From Aureimonas sp. SK2 (GTDB lineage: Bacteria > Pseudomonadota > Alphaproteobacteria > Rhizobiales > Rhizobiaceae): a DNA stretch of 64,000 nt. How positions within the stretch are numbered: position 1 is the first letter of the stretch; each line of letters begins with the position of its first letter. The DNA is taken from contig NZ_JAPZDS010000008.1 of the NCBI RefSeq assembly GCF_029813115.1, positions 1-64,000 of the forward strand. The letters are read 5' to 3'. Position numbers and translations under genes: made by a program. Positions 19,347-28,629 of this stretch are shown piece after piece. Under the pieces are notes generated by a model. It was not told where the DNA came from. It ran no database searches and saw only the letters and a list, made by a program, of their open reading frames with translations.

Positions 19347-20384
19347 TCAGCCCGCCGCCTGCTCCACCCGCGGCGCCGGCGCCCGCAGAAGGGCGGGGAG
19401 GCGCATGGCCGGGCGCTCCACCAGCCGGTGCACCACATAGGCGATGGCCAGTCCCGCCAGTGTCGACAGGACGAAGATCGTCGCGATGCGCAGGGCAATC
19501 TGGTCGGCGGGAACGAAGGCCATGTTGCGGAAGGCGAAGGCCTGGCCGAGGGGATGGAGGAGATAGAAGGGATAGCTGACGAGGCCGAGGAACTGCGCGG
19601 GACGGCCGAGCAGCCAGCGCGGCTGGACCGCGCGGACATAGGCGACCACGAGGACGGCGCCCGCCATCTCGAACACGCGCCCTTCCCAGCCGCGCCCGAG
19701 GAAGAGGCTCGAACTCACCAGCAGGGGAAGCCCGGCGGCGACGAGCCAGGGCGAGCGCATGAGGCGCGTCGGGATCACATGGAGGACGGCCCCGAGCAGG
19801 AAGGCCGGCAGGAACAGGGCGTAGCCCGAGCCGGTCTTCAGGAAGACATAGAGCGACACCGGCGCGACGAGAAGCGCGAGCCCGGCCCGGCCCCCGGTGA
19901 TCGCCCAGATGCCGAAGAGGAGGAAGGAGGCGACCACCTCGATCTGCAGCGACCACAGCACCCCGTTGGTCTTGGCGCTGAGGATGAACATGGTGCGCAG
20001 GAGTTCGAACCCGTCCATCGGCGCGACATAGCCGATATGGGCGGCGGCGCCGAACAGGAGTCCGGCCGCGACCGAGACGGGAAGAAGGCGCCACAGCCGC
20101 TCGGCGATGCAGCGCGGAACGTCTTCGATCCCGGCGTATCGACGATCGAACATCGACCAGAGCACATGGCCGCTGAGAACGAAGAACACCATCACGGCGG
20201 CGTCGCTCGGCGCGACGAGATAGCCGAGGCGGGCCAGAACGTCCGCCGTCGACTGAGTGCCGAACTGCGAGACGGTCAGGTTCCAGACGCCGAGGCCGGT
20301 AAAGGCCAGGATGCTGTGACCACCGGCGACGGACAGGGCGGCAAGCCCCCGAAGGCCGTCCAACGCGTGGTCTCTCGTCGCCAT
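19347..20384 (-). CDS. Acyltransferase family 3 membrane protein
   Basis: A 345-residue multi-pass membrane protein of the acyltransferase-3 (OafB/NodX-like) family that O-acylates sugars on the cell surface. The N-terminal signature LDGLRGLAALSVAGGH carries the key histidine, and further motifs VFFVLSGHVLW and RLWRLLPVSV are in place. About ten hydrophobic helices follow. The substrate is unknown; lipopolysaccharide, exopolysaccharide or glucan decoration are possible. No linked polysaccharide genes lie next to it. Confidence 0.85.
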   Translation of the reverse strand: MATRDHALDGLRGLAALSVAGGHSILAFTGLGVWNLTVSQFGTQSTADVLARLGYLVAPSDAAVMVFFVLSGHVLWSMFDRRYAGIEDVPRCIAERLWRLLPVSVAAGLLFGAAAHIGYVAPMDGFELLRTMFILSAKTNGVLWSLQIEVVASFLLFGIWAITGGRAGLALLVAPVSLYVFLKTGSGYALFLPAFLLGAVLHVIPTRLMRSPWLVAAGLPLLVSSSLFLGRGWEGRVFEMAGAVLVVAYVRAVQPRWLLGRPAQFLGLVSYPFYLLHPLGQAFAFRNMAFVPADQIALRIATIFVLSTLAGLAIAYVVHRLVERPAMRLPALLRAPAPRVEQAAG

Positions 20385-20539
20385 CGACCTGCCTTCTGGG
20401 TGAGCAGATCGGTGATGCCCGAGGAAACGGCGCGGAACAATCCATCACGCGCAACTCACGGTCGTGTGTCGCCGACTGTCACAAAACAGCCACAGGCGTC
20501 GCAGGCATGAGCGCTCCGTGTTGCTGGGCCTTTCCGCCG

Positions 20540-21076
20540 TCAGTCCACGACGCGGCCGACGAAGGGCAGTTCGCGGAAGGCGTGGCCGACATCCATGCCG
20601 TAGCCCACGACGAAGACATCCGGGCAGTCGAAGCCGACATGCTCGGCCTCGATGGCGGCGGCGCGCTTCATGCGCTTGTCGAGGAGGACGGCGATCTCGG
20701 CGCCCGTCGCGCCGCGCGCCAGCATCAGGTCGCGGGCGAAGAGGAGCGTGCGGCCCGATTCGAGGATGTCGTCGACGAGGAGCACCTTGCGCCCGGCGAT
20801 CGCGCCTTCCACGTCGCGCACGATGCGCACGTCGCCGCCGACCGTTCCAGCGCCGTAGGAGGACAGGGAAATGAACTCCATCTCCGGCGCGACGCCGTGG
20901 CGGTGCAGGGCGCGGATCAGGTCGGCCGCGAAGACGAAGGAGCCTTTCAGGACCGCGACGACGAGGAGGTTCTCGGGCTTCTTGGCCGCGATCTCGGCCG
21001 CCATGCGATCGACCTCGCGCGCGATGGCCTCTTCCGAGAAGAGGATCTCGAGCTCGCGCCCGCGCACCGCGATCAT
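20540..21076 (-). CDS. hpt: Hypoxanthine phosphoribosyltransferase
   Basis: A purine-salvage enzyme of 178 residues converting hypoxanthine and PRPP to IMP. The phosphoribosyltransferase motif VLLVDDILESGRTL contains the two acidic residues; LKGSFVFAADL forms the pyrophosphate loop and VGYGMDVGHAFRELPFVGRV the C-terminal family block. The ATG at 21076 overlaps the stop of the upstream small membrane protein by four bases (ATGA), implying translational coupling; the frame's upstream extension to 21493 is non-coding in this frame. Confidence 0.92.
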   Translation of the reverse strand: MIAVRGRELEILFSEEAIAREVDRMAAEIAAKKPENLLVVAVLKGSFVFAADLIRALHRHGVAPEMEFISLSSYGAGTVGGDVRIVRDVEGAIAGRKVLLVDDILESGRTLLFARDLMLARGATGAEIAVLLDKRMKRAAAIEAEHVGFDCPDVFVVGYGMDVGHAFRELPFVGRVVD

Positions 21077-21402
21077 CGGATCACCGGGGCGGCGGCGACC
21101 CGCACGCTCCCCTCGAGGGCGCCGTGACGTTCCGGCTCGCTCGGCGACAGGGCAAGGGCGGCGAGCGCGACGAGGGCAAGGCCCGCCGGCAGCGCGATGC
21201 GGGCAAGGCGCGGGCTGGCGGGGGCGAGGGCCGAAGCCCGCTCCAGCGCGGCGCCCCAGCGCGGGCCGGAGGGTTCGGCCGCCGGGCTTGCGCCGGGCTT
21301 GCGCGAGAGGACGCGCGCCTCGCCCTCGATCACGAGGCCCCGCGTCTCGCGCCAGTCGTGGATTTGCCGGCTGCGCGGGCTTAGGGGCTCGTTCGGCGCC
21401 AT
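21073..21402 (-). CDS. Small single-helix membrane protein, function unknown
   Basis: I do not recognise this 109-residue protein. It has a polar N-terminal half (SRQIHDWRETRGLVIEGEAR) and one hydrophobic helix (about residues 69-88, IALPAGLALVALAALAL), then a short tail. It is coupled to hpt by an ATGA overlap and starts 179 bases from the divergent ftsE. In related genomes I recall an MJ0042-type zinc-ribbon protein between hpt and ftsE; no CxxC pair is visible here, so this may be an unrelated or degenerate replacement. Confidence 0.55.
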   Translation of the reverse strand: MAPNEPLSPRSRQIHDWRETRGLVIEGEARVLSRKPGASPAAEPSGPRWGAALERASALAPASPRLARIALPAGLALVALAALALSPSEPERHGALEGSVRVAAAPVIR

Positions 21403-21581
21403 GCCGCCCTCCTTCCGATCGATGGATCGCGGCCGTTCGGGTCGCGAAGGTCAGGATTCGGTAAGCTCTTATGGTTAACGGAAGCTTGTGCAAAGACGCG
21501 GCGGCCCGAATGCGGCCGGATTGATGGACCAGGGACGGGCAGGGCGCCGGGCGGCGCGCGAGGGCGGGAGGCCGAGACGGC

Positions 21582-22241
21582 TTGATACGGTTCGAGAACG
21601 TGGGCCTGCGTTACGACATGGGGCCGGAAGTCCTGCGCGACCTGACCTTCGAGATCCGGTCGAAGTCCTTCCAGTTCCTGACCGGCCCGTCGGGCGCCGG
21701 CAAGACCAGCCTCCTGCGCATGCTGTTCCTGGCGCTGAAACCCACGCGCGGCCTGATCACCGTGCTCGGCAAGGACGCCGCGACCCTGAAGCGTACCGAC
21801 CTGCCCGCCATCCGCCGGCGCATCGGCGTCGTGTTCCAGGACTTCCGCCTGCTCGACCACCTGACGACCTACGAGAACGTCGCGCTTCCCCTTCGCGTGC
21901 GCGGACGCGAGGAGGCGAGCTACCGGCGCGACGTGATCGAACTGATCAAGTGGGTCGGCCTCGGCGAGCGCCTCGACGCTTCGCCTGTGGTCCTGTCGGG
22001 CGGCGAGAAGCAGCGCGCGGCGATCGCGCGCGCCCTGATCGACCGGCCCGACATCCTCCTCGCCGACGAGCCGACCGGAAACGTCGATCCGCCGCTGGCG
22101 CGCCGCCTGCTGCGTCTCTTCATGGAACTGAACCGGACCGGCACGGCCGTCGTGATTGCCACCCACGACCTCGGCCTGATGGACCAGATCGAGGCGCGGC
22201 GCCTGATCCTGGCGGACGGGCGGCTGCAGATCTATGACTGA
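21582..22241 (+). CDS. ftsE: Cell division ATP-binding protein FtsE
   Basis: FtsE is the ATPase of the FtsEX complex that controls septal peptidoglycan hydrolysis. The 219-residue protein has Walker A GPSGAGKTS, the FtsE-typical Q-loop VVFQDFRLLDHLTTYENVALPL, the signature LSGGEKQRAAIARAL and Walker B ILLADEPTGNVD. The start is TTG at 21582, giving the usual MIRFENVGLRY. The ftsX gene begins 8 bases before the ftsE stop. Confidence 0.95.
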   Translation: MIRFENVGLRYDMGPEVLRDLTFEIRSKSFQFLTGPSGAGKTSLLRMLFLALKPTRGLITVLGKDAATLKRTDLPAIRRRIGVVFQDFRLLDHLTTYENVALPLRVRGREEASYRRDVIELIKWVGLGERLDASPVVLSGGEKQRAAIARALIDRPDILLADEPTGNVDPPLARRLLRLFMELNRTGTAVVIATHDLGLMDQIEARRLILADGRLQIYD

Positions 22242-23199
22242 CCCCCGCACCCTCGTCGCGAAGTGGCGGGAGCGCCGCGAGGCGCGGCCGAACCCGATCG
22301 TGCCGCCCGGCAACGTGGCGGGCCGGGCGCTCCTCACCGTGATCGCGATCATGACATTCCTCGCCAGCCTCACGCTCGGCGCGGTGACGCTGGTGGCCGA
22401 CACGGCGGCCGACTGGCAGAGCGAGATCGCGCGCGAGGTGACCGTGCAGATCCGCCCGGACGAGGGGCTCGACATGGCGGGCGCGCTCGATACCGTGCGC
22501 ACGACGGTGCTCGCAGTTCCCGGCGTCGTCTCGGCGACGCCGCTGGACGACGCGGCGACGGGGCGGCTCCTGGAGCCTTGGCTCGGCGAGGGGCTCGATC
22601 TCGACGAACTGCCGGTGCCGCGGCTCGTGATCGTCGGGATCGACGAACGGTCGCCGCCGGACTTCGCCCGGCTGCGCGATCTGGTGCGCGCCGCCGTGCC
22701 GCAGGCGAGCCTCGACGACCATCGCGCCTGGGTCTCGCGCCTCGTCTCGATGGCCCATGCGACGGTGCTGATCGGCATCGCGATCCTCGCCCTCGTGATG
22801 ATCGCGACCGTCTTGACCGTCGTCTTCGCCACGCGCGGCGCGATGACCGGCAACCGGCACATCATCGAGGTGCTGCATTTCGTCGGCGCGCGGAGCGGTT
22901 TCATCGCGGGCGAGTTCCAGCGCCATTTCCTGAAGCTCGGGCTTGCCGGGGCGCTGGCGGGGGGGCTATGCGCCTTTCTGGTGTTCTTCGCGGTCGGCCA
23001 GTGGACGCGTGCCAACCAGGCGACACCCGAGGCCGACCAGATCAGCGCCCTGTTCGGCTCCTTCACCATCGGCTGGTGGGGCTATGCCGGAACCGTGGGT
23101 CTGATGGTGCTGATCGGCGTCTTGACCGCGTTGACGTCGAGGATCACGGTCACCAGCCAATTGGCCGCGATCGACATGCTGTCGCCGGTGGACGGATGA
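22234..23199 (+). CDS. ftsX: Cell division protein FtsX
   Basis: FtsX is the membrane partner of FtsE, a permease-like protein that relays ATP hydrolysis to periplasmic amidase activators. The 321-residue protein has a cytoplasmic N-terminus, a first helix at about residues 31-52, a periplasmic domain (VTVQIRPDEG onwards) and three further helices in the C-terminal half (IGIAILALVMIATVLTVVF, LGLAGALAGGLCAFLVFF and GYAGTVGLMVLIGVLTAL). It overlaps ftsE by eight bases. Confidence 0.93.
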   Translation: MTDPRTLVAKWRERREARPNPIVPPGNVAGRALLTVIAIMTFLASLTLGAVTLVADTAADWQSEIAREVTVQIRPDEGLDMAGALDTVRTTVLAVPGVVSATPLDDAATGRLLEPWLGEGLDLDELPVPRLVIVGIDERSPPDFARLRDLVRAAVPQASLDDHRAWVSRLVSMAHATVLIGIAILALVMIATVLTVVFATRGAMTGNRHIIEVLHFVGARSGFIAGEFQRHFLKLGLAGALAGGLCAFLVFFAVGQWTRANQATPEADQISALFGSFTIGWWGYAGTVGLMVLIGVLTALTSRITVTSQLAAIDMLSPVDG

Positions 23200-23239
23200 G
23201 AATGAACGCAAAGACCCGGCTCGGACGCGAGATGGCGCG

Positions 23240-23911
23240 GTGACGGCGCGGGCGAAGGCGCGCTCGCGCTGGCCCCGCCGCGCGGCCTGGCTCCTCCTGT
23301 TCGCGGTGCTGGCGGGCGGCGCCTACCTCGTCGGCGGTTTCGTGCGCTTCGCCAGCGACGTAGCCGCCCTGTCGGCTCCCCCGACCACGGCGCGGGCCGA
23401 CGGGATCGTGGTGCTGACGGGCGGCGAGCAGCGGCTGCGCAAGGCGATCGGGCTCCTGCGCGAAGGGCAGGGGCGGCGTCTTCTGATCAGCGGCGTGAAC
23501 CCCGACACGAGCGCCGGCGCCATCGCGCGCGCCACGGGCACCGAGATGGCGCTGATCGACTGTTGCATCGACCTCGACTACGAGGCGATGGACACGATCG
23601 GCAACGCCGAGGCGACGGCGCGCTGGGCCAAGGAACACGGCTTCGACCGCCTGCTGCTCGTCACCAGCGACTACCACATTCCCCGCTCGCTGCTCGAGAT
23701 GGGCGGCGTGGACGGGGCGCCCGCGATCGTTCCCTATCCCGTCTCGCCCGACAAACTCTGGCGCTCCGACGGCTGGCCGACGCGGCTCGGGCTTCGCCTC
23801 CTCGTCACGGAATATGCCAAGGTCCTGGCGGTCAAGGCGCGGCTCGCCACCGGGCTCGACCTCGCACCGCTCGGCGGGAGCCACCATCGCGTGGCAGGAC
23901 GCGGCGAGTAG
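23240..23911 (+). CDS. YdcF family (DUF218) protein
   Basis: A 223-residue membrane-anchored protein with one N-terminal helix (about residues 13-36) and a DUF218/YdcF domain. The family motif ADGIVVLTGGEQRLRKAI is followed by RRLLISGVNPDT, ARWAKEHGFDRLLLVTSDYH and IVPYPVSPD. Members such as SanA and ElyC act in envelope maintenance; molecular function is unclear. The GTG start at 23240 lies 40 bases after ftsX, and plsC follows, so the four genes probably form an envelope operon. Confidence 0.85.
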   Translation: MTARAKARSRWPRRAAWLLLFAVLAGGAYLVGGFVRFASDVAALSAPPTTARADGIVVLTGGEQRLRKAIGLLREGQGRRLLISGVNPDTSAGAIARATGTEMALIDCCIDLDYEAMDTIGNAEATARWAKEHGFDRLLLVTSDYHIPRSLLEMGGVDGAPAIVPYPVSPDKLWRSDGWPTRLGLRLLVTEYAKVLAVKARLATGLDLAPLGGSHHRVAGRGE

Positions 23912-23989
23912 CGCCTTTCCCTCCGCCGTGAAGCCCCGTATGAGGAACCCGCCCGCCGACGGGCGCCTTGCGTTTCGAGCCGCCGCCCG

Positions 23990-24814
23990 ATGATCCTCCT
24001 GCGTTCCGTCCTGTTCCAGGTCCTGTTCTACACCCATCTGGTCGGGCAGCTTCTCCTGAACCTGCCCTTCTTCTTCTTCCTGTCGGAAGAGCGGCGCTGG
24101 CGCATCGTGAAGGGATGGGCGCGCAACAGCCTCTGGCTCCTGCGCAACGTCGCGGGCACGCGCTCGGTGATCGCAAAAGCCGAGACCATGCCGACCGGCC
24201 CCGCCATCGTGGCGGCCAAGCACCAGTCCTTCTGGGACGTGATCGCGCTGCTTCTCGTCGTGGAGCGCCCGACCTTCATCCTCAAGAAGGAGCTGATGGG
24301 AATTCCGGTCTTCGGCTGGTACGCGCGCACCATGGGCATGATTCCGGTGGACCGGTCGCGCCGCGCGGCCGTCCTGCCCTCGCTGGTCGCGGGTTCCCGC
24401 AAGGCGGTGGCCGCGGGGCGGCAGATCGTGATCTACCCGGAAGGCACGCGCTCGGCGCCGGGGACGGCGCCGAACTACCGGCCCGGCATCCACTATCTCT
24501 ATTCCGAGCTCGGGCTGCCGGTCGTGCCCGTGGCGCTGAATTCCGGCCTGTTCTGGCCGCGGCAGGCCGTGCGCCGCGAGCCCGGCACGATCCGCGCCGA
24601 GTTCCTCGACGCCATCCCGCCCGGCCTCGAACGCGAGCCCTTCATCTCCGAGCTGCGCGACCGCATCGAGGCCCGCTCGCTGGACCTCATCAAGGCCGCC
24701 TATGCCGAGCGGCCCGACCTTCCCGTCAGTTCGCTGGTGGCCCGGCTCCTGGTCGATCCCGACCCGCATTCGGTGGAGCAAGAACGGGCGCCCGAGGGCA
24801 CGCAGGGGCTCTGA
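23990..24814 (+). CDS. plsC: 1-acyl-sn-glycerol-3-phosphate acyltransferase
   Basis: PlsC adds the second acyl chain to lysophosphatidic acid to make phosphatidic acid, the common phospholipid precursor. The 274-residue protein begins with a hydrophobic anchor (LLRSVLFQVLFYTHLVGQLL) and shows the HX4D catalytic motif in KHQSFWDV, the glycerol-phosphate-binding YPEGTRSAPG and VPVALNSGLFW. It is 78 bases after the ydcF-like gene and convergent with the ChaC-like gene (6-base gap). Confidence 0.92.
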   Translation: MILLRSVLFQVLFYTHLVGQLLLNLPFFFFLSEERRWRIVKGWARNSLWLLRNVAGTRSVIAKAETMPTGPAIVAAKHQSFWDVIALLLVVERPTFILKKELMGIPVFGWYARTMGMIPVDRSRRAAVLPSLVAGSRKAVAAGRQIVIYPEGTRSAPGTAPNYRPGIHYLYSELGLPVVPVALNSGLFWPRQAVRREPGTIRAEFLDAIPPGLEREPFISELRDRIEARSLDLIKAAYAERPDLPVSSLVARLLVDPDPHSVEQERAPEGTQGL

Positions 24815-24820
24815 TCCCGC

Positions 24821-25345
24821 TCACAAACGCGCGGCGACGCTTTCCAGCCAGCGGTCGCTAAGGCCGAGGGCGCCAATCTCGGCCAGCGCCGACAGGACGT
24901 AGTCCCGATTGGCGCCGGACTGCCCGTGCGACCGGCCGACGAGGAAGGCCGCCGTGTCCACCGACAGCCGGCCGGCATATTGGGCATGGCCCCGGTCCAC
25001 GACATAGGCGAGCGCGCGCACCGGGCGCCCGTCGAGGAGGCGCACCGGCAGCGTGGTTTCGAGATAGACGCTGGTCACGAGTTCGCGCTCGCGAAGATAG
25101 GCGATCGTCGCCTCGGCCTTGTCGCCGGCCACGCGAAACGCCATGCCGACGCACGAGCCGCCCCGGTCGAGCCCGAACACGAGGCCCGGCCGCTCGGGCG
25201 TGCCGCGATGAACATGGGAGTAGATGCAGAGCGAGCGGTGGAAGCCCGCGAGCCGCGCCTTGGCGCGCTCCTCGTATTCGAAGCCCGGCCGCCAGATCAG
25301 CGAGCCGTAGGCGAAGACCCACAAATCGTCCATCGCTCTTGCCAT
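24821..25345 (-). CDS. Gamma-glutamylcyclotransferase, ChaC type
   Basis: ChaC proteins cleave glutathione to 5-oxoproline and Cys-Gly in the cytoplasm. The 174-residue product has the substrate-binding FAYGSLIWRPGFEY (residues 11-24), then VHRGTPERPGLVFGL and VRALAYVVDRGHAQYAG; the family's catalytic glutamate falls in the ERELVTSVYLETTLPVRL region. Two nearby ATGs (25345 and 25333) are possible starts; the shorter one is family-like (MDDLWVFAYGSL) but neither has a decisive ribosome site. Confidence 0.87.
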   Translation of the reverse strand: MARAMDDLWVFAYGSLIWRPGFEYEERAKARLAGFHRSLCIYSHVHRGTPERPGLVFGLDRGGSCVGMAFRVAGDKAEATIAYLRERELVTSVYLETTLPVRLLDGRPVRALAYVVDRGHAQYAGRLSVDTAAFLVGRSHGQSGANRDYVLSALAEIGALGLSDRWLESVAARL

Positions 25346-25402
25346 TCCCGTTCCCGGCGCTTCATGAAGGCGCCGGTTCGGCCGTGCAGAAAGGATGCCG
25401 CG

Positions 25403-26437
25403 ATGACGAGGTCAAGAGCGGAAGGGGAAACGGGCCGCCGTTCGGCGGCGGGCCGCGTCTTCGCGGGTGTCGCGATCCTCGTCGTCGTGCTGGCCGCGGC
25501 GCTCACCGGCGTCTGGTACTATCTCGCGCAGGAGCTCGACCGGCGCGTCGCCTCGTTCCTCGACGCCTCGGCCGGCGGCGGAACCACGATCGCCTGCGAG
25601 GGGCGCGAGGTCTTCGGCTATCCCTTCCGCATCGGCCTGTCCTGCGACGCGGTCGGCGTCGAGGCGCCGGAGAACGGCATCCGCTTGTCCGCCGGCTCGC
25701 TCAAGACGGCAGCCCAGGTCTACCAGCCCCAGCACATCGTCGCCGAGCTCGCCGGCCCCTTGCGCGCCACCTTGCCCGACCTGCCGCCGCTGGAGGCGAG
25801 CTGGACGCTGGCGCAAGCGTCGACCAGCCTCTGGAGCGAAGGCATGGAGCGCGTGTCGATCGCGGTGGACCAGCCCGTCCTGTCGCTGGTCGGCGAGGCG
25901 GGGGCGCTCGCCCCCATCGCCCGCTCCGCCCGGCTGGAGACTCATGCCCGCCAGAACGGGGCGGGGCTCGACTTCGCCCTGTCGGACACGGGCGTCGTCG
26001 CCACCGTGCCGGTGATCGGCGAACTGCCGCCCTTCGACTTTGCCGCCGACCTTACGGTGGACGGCGCGGCCGGCTGGCTGCGCGACGGCGTGCCGGGCGG
26101 CCAGGTCGGGCCGGCGCTGCGGGGCGAGGCGGGCATGATCCGCGCGCTGCGCCTCGTCTCCTCGGCGGGGGCGAGCGTCGACGTGTCCGGCCCGTTCCGG
26201 GTGTCGGAGACGGGCGAGATTTCCGGCGACTTCCGGCTCGGCGTCGAGAACCCACAGGCGATCGCGGCGCTCGTCGCCGCCCTCGTGCCGGGAAGCGCCG
26301 GCATCGCCTCGGCGGTGGCGGGCGGCATCGGCCTCGTCGGACGCCAGGAGAACGGGCAGACCGTGCTCGACGTCGCCGTGCGCGACGGCCAGGCGCAGCT
26401 CGGCTTCATTCCGCTCGGCCGTCTGCCGCGAATCTGA
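25403..26437 (+). CDS. DUF2125 domain-containing protein
   Basis: A 344-residue protein with one N-terminal membrane helix (about residues 17-40, VFAGVAILVVVLAAALTGVW) followed by a large extracytoplasmic domain of unknown function 2125, common in Hyphomicrobiales. Family elements visible are CEGREVFGYPFRIGLSCDAV and VSGPFRVSETGEISGDFRL. The ATG at 25403 follows GAAAGG; the frame is open further upstream but overlaps the ChaC gene. It ends 13 bases from the convergent tyrA gene. A role in the envelope is likely from topology only. Confidence 0.82.
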   Translation: MTRSRAEGETGRRSAAGRVFAGVAILVVVLAAALTGVWYYLAQELDRRVASFLDASAGGGTTIACEGREVFGYPFRIGLSCDAVGVEAPENGIRLSAGSLKTAAQVYQPQHIVAELAGPLRATLPDLPPLEASWTLAQASTSLWSEGMERVSIAVDQPVLSLVGEAGALAPIARSARLETHARQNGAGLDFALSDTGVVATVPVIGELPPFDFAADLTVDGAAGWLRDGVPGGQVGPALRGEAGMIRALRLVSSAGASVDVSGPFRVSETGEISGDFRLGVENPQAIAALVAALVPGSAGIASAVAGGIGLVGRQENGQTVLDVAVRDGQAQLGFIPLGRLPRI

Positions 26438-26450
26438 GCCGGGCGGGGCG

Positions 26451-27407
26451 TTACTCGCCCGGCACGCCCTTCTCGTTCCAGGGGTCCTTGCGCGGCTTGA
26501 GGCGACCGAAATTGGCCTCCTCCGTGTCCTGGCCGGCCTGGACGATGGAGCGGCGGATGGCGCGCGTCCTCGTGAAGAGGTCGAACAGCGCGTCCCCGTC
26601 GCCCCATCGGATGGCGCGCTGGAGGGAAGCGAGGTCCTCCGAAAACCGCGAGAGCATCTCCAGCACCGCCTCGCGATTGGTCAGGAAGATGTCGCGCCAC
26701 ATGGTCGGGTCGGAGGCCGCGATGCGCGTGAAGTCGCGAAAGCCGGACGCCGAGAACTTGATCACCTCGGACTGGGTCACCGTCTCGAGATCGGCCGCCG
26801 TGCCGACGATGTTGTAGGCGATGAGGTGCGGCACGTGCGAGACGATCGCGAGCACGAGGTCGTGGTGCTCGGGCGTCATGACCTCGACCATGGCCCCGCT
26901 GGCCAGCCACAGCGCGCGCAGCCGCTCCGTCGCGGCCTCGTCCGTGTCGGGCAGGGGGGTCAGGATCGTCCAGCGGTTCTCGAAGAGTTCGAGGAAGCCG
27001 GCATCGGGACCCGACTGCTCGGTGCCCGCGATCGGGTGGCCCGGCACGAAATGGACGTGGCGCGGCAGATGCGGCTGCATCTGGTCCACCACGGCCTTCT
27101 TCACCGAGCCGACGTCGGAGACGATGGCGCCGGGTTTCAGGTTCGGCGCGATGGCGGCGGCGGCCGCGCCACAGGAGCCGACCGGCAGGCACAGGATCAC
27201 GAGGTCGGCGTCCCGGACGGCTTCCGCCGGGTCGAGATGGTAGCTCGTGCCGAGCCGCAGCTCCTCGGCGCGCGCGAGCGTCGCCTCGCGGCGCGTGGCG
27301 ATGGCCACCTCGCGCGCGAGGCCCCGGTCGCGGATGTTGATCGCGATGGAGGAACCGATCAGGCCGATGCCGATCAGCGCGATCTTGTCGAAGAGCGGTT
27401 CGGTCAT
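26451..27407 (-). CDS. tyrA: Prephenate/arogenate dehydrogenase
   Basis: TyrA oxidatively decarboxylates prephenate (or arogenate) with NAD(P) in tyrosine synthesis. The 318-residue protein has the Rossmann [10 protein letters not shown] motif at residues 13-22, [11 protein letters not shown], and the catalytic histidines in [15 protein letters not shown] and [11 protein letters not shown]. No ACT or chorismate mutase domain is fused. Its ATG overlaps the hisC stop (ATGA), so it is translationally coupled to the aminotransferase upstream. Confidence 0.93.
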   Translation of the reverse strand: MTEPLFDKIALIGIGLIGSSIAINIRDRGLAREVAIATRREATLARAEELRLGTSYHLDPAEAVRDADLVILCLPVGSCGAAAAAIAPNLKPGAIVSDVGSVKKAVVDQMQPHLPRHVHFVPGHPIAGTEQSGPDAGFLELFENRWTILTPLPDTDEAATERLRALWLASGAMVEVMTPEHHDLVLAIVSHVPHLIAYNIVGTAADLETVTQSEVIKFSASGFRDFTRIAASDPTMWRDIFLTNREAVLEMLSRFSEDLASLQRAIRWGDGDALFDLFTRTRAIRRSIVQAGQDTEEANFGRLKPRKDPWNEKGVPGE

Positions 27408-28507
27408 CGGGCGAGGAAGTCCTTCAGCGCGGCGAGGACGCCCTCGTTGGCTTCCGCCGAGCCGACGGTCAGACGCAGCGCGTTCGGGAAACCGTAGCCC
27501 GCCACGCGGCGCAGGATGAAGCCACGCTCGGTAAGGAACGCGTCCGCGTCGGCTGCCGTGCGTCCCGTCTCTTCGGGAAAGTGGATCAGGACGAAATTGC
27601 CGACGGAGGGCGTGACGCGAAGGCCCAGCGCGGAAAGCTCCCGCGTCAGCCGCTCCAGCCATTCCTCGTTGTGCGCGGCGCTCGTTTCGACATGCGCGCG
27701 GTCGCGGATCGCCGCCGCCCCGGCCGCGATCGCCATGGCGTTGAGGTTGAACGGCCCGCGAATGCGGTCCAGCGCGTCCACGATGGCTTCGGGCGCCAGC
27801 ATCCAGCCGACGCGCAGGGCCGCAAGGCCGTGGATCTTCGAGAAGGTCCGCGTCATCACGACGTTGTCGCTCGAAGCCACCAGCGCCGCACCGGCCTCGT
27901 AGTCGTCCCGGCGCACGTATTCCGCATAGGCCGCGTCGAGCACCAGGAGGACATGCGGCGGCAGGGCCGCATGGAGGCGGCGGATCTCCGTTTCCGGCAG
28001 GTAGGTGCCGGTCGGGTTGTTCGGGTTGGCGAGGAACACGATCTTGGTGCGCGGCGAAACGCAGGCGAGGATCGCGTCCACCTCGGCTCGCTCGTCCCGC
28101 TCCTTGGCGACGACGGGCGTCGCGCCGGCCGCGCGGATATAGATGTCGTAGACGAGGAACCCGTGCTCGGTATGGATCGCCTCGTCCCCGGGCGACAGGT
28201 AGGCCTGCGCCAGGAGCCCGAGCAGTTCGTCCGATCCGTTGCCGCAGAGAATGCGCGAAGCGTCGAGCCCGTGCACCTCGGCAATCGCCTGCTTCAGCGC
28301 GGCGGCCTGGCCGTCGGGATAAAGCTCGAGCTTGCCCGCGACGTCTCGAAGCGCCGCCTGCACGTCCGGCGAAGCGCCGAAGGGCGTCTCGTTGGAGGAC
28401 AGCTTATGCAGCTTGACGCCCGCCGGGGCTTTGCTCTTGCCGGGGACATAGGCCTCGATGTCGAGGACGCCGGGCTTGGGCTGGGGGCGCGCGGGAAGGC
28501 TGGTCAT
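27404..28507 (-). CDS. hisC: Histidinol-phosphate aminotransferase (HisC-type)
   Basis: A 367-residue PLP-dependent aminotransferase of the HisC group. [10 protein letters not shown] is the N-terminal substrate loop, [16 protein letters not shown] and [14 protein letters not shown] are family blocks, [10 protein letters not shown] precedes the PLP lysine in [18 protein letters not shown]. In alphaproteobacteria this copy, coupled to tyrA, probably also serves as the aromatic aminotransferase for tyrosine and phenylalanine; the enzyme is known to be broad. The ATG at 28507 is divergent from metX with 122 bases between. Confidence 0.9.
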   Translation of the reverse strand: MTSLPARPQPKPGVLDIEAYVPGKSKAPAGVKLHKLSSNETPFGASPDVQAALRDVAGKLELYPDGQAAALKQAIAEVHGLDASRILCGNGSDELLGLLAQAYLSPGDEAIHTEHGFLVYDIYIRAAGATPVVAKERDERAEVDAILACVSPRTKIVFLANPNNPTGTYLPETEIRRLHAALPPHVLLVLDAAYAEYVRRDDYEAGAALVASSDNVVMTRTFSKIHGLAALRVGWMLAPEAIVDALDRIRGPFNLNAMAIAAGAAAIRDRAHVETSAAHNEEWLERLTRELSALGLRVTPSVGNFVLIHFPEETGRTAADADAFLTERGFILRRVAGYGFPNALRLTVGSAEANEGVLAALKDFLAR

Positions 28508-28629
28508 GGCGGGTCCTGACGGTGGTCCGGGAAGGAACATGCGCCCGCGCATACTCCCCGGCGCTTCGCCTGTCGAGCCGAGCCGCAACAATCCGTTGCG
28601 CTGGGGGACGGCGGACGATAGCACGGGCC

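Noticed and set aside
28508-28629. SAM-II type riboswitch before metX
   Set aside because: SAM-II elements are common before metX or metA in alphaproteobacteria, but I could not find the conserved pseudoknot sequence here.
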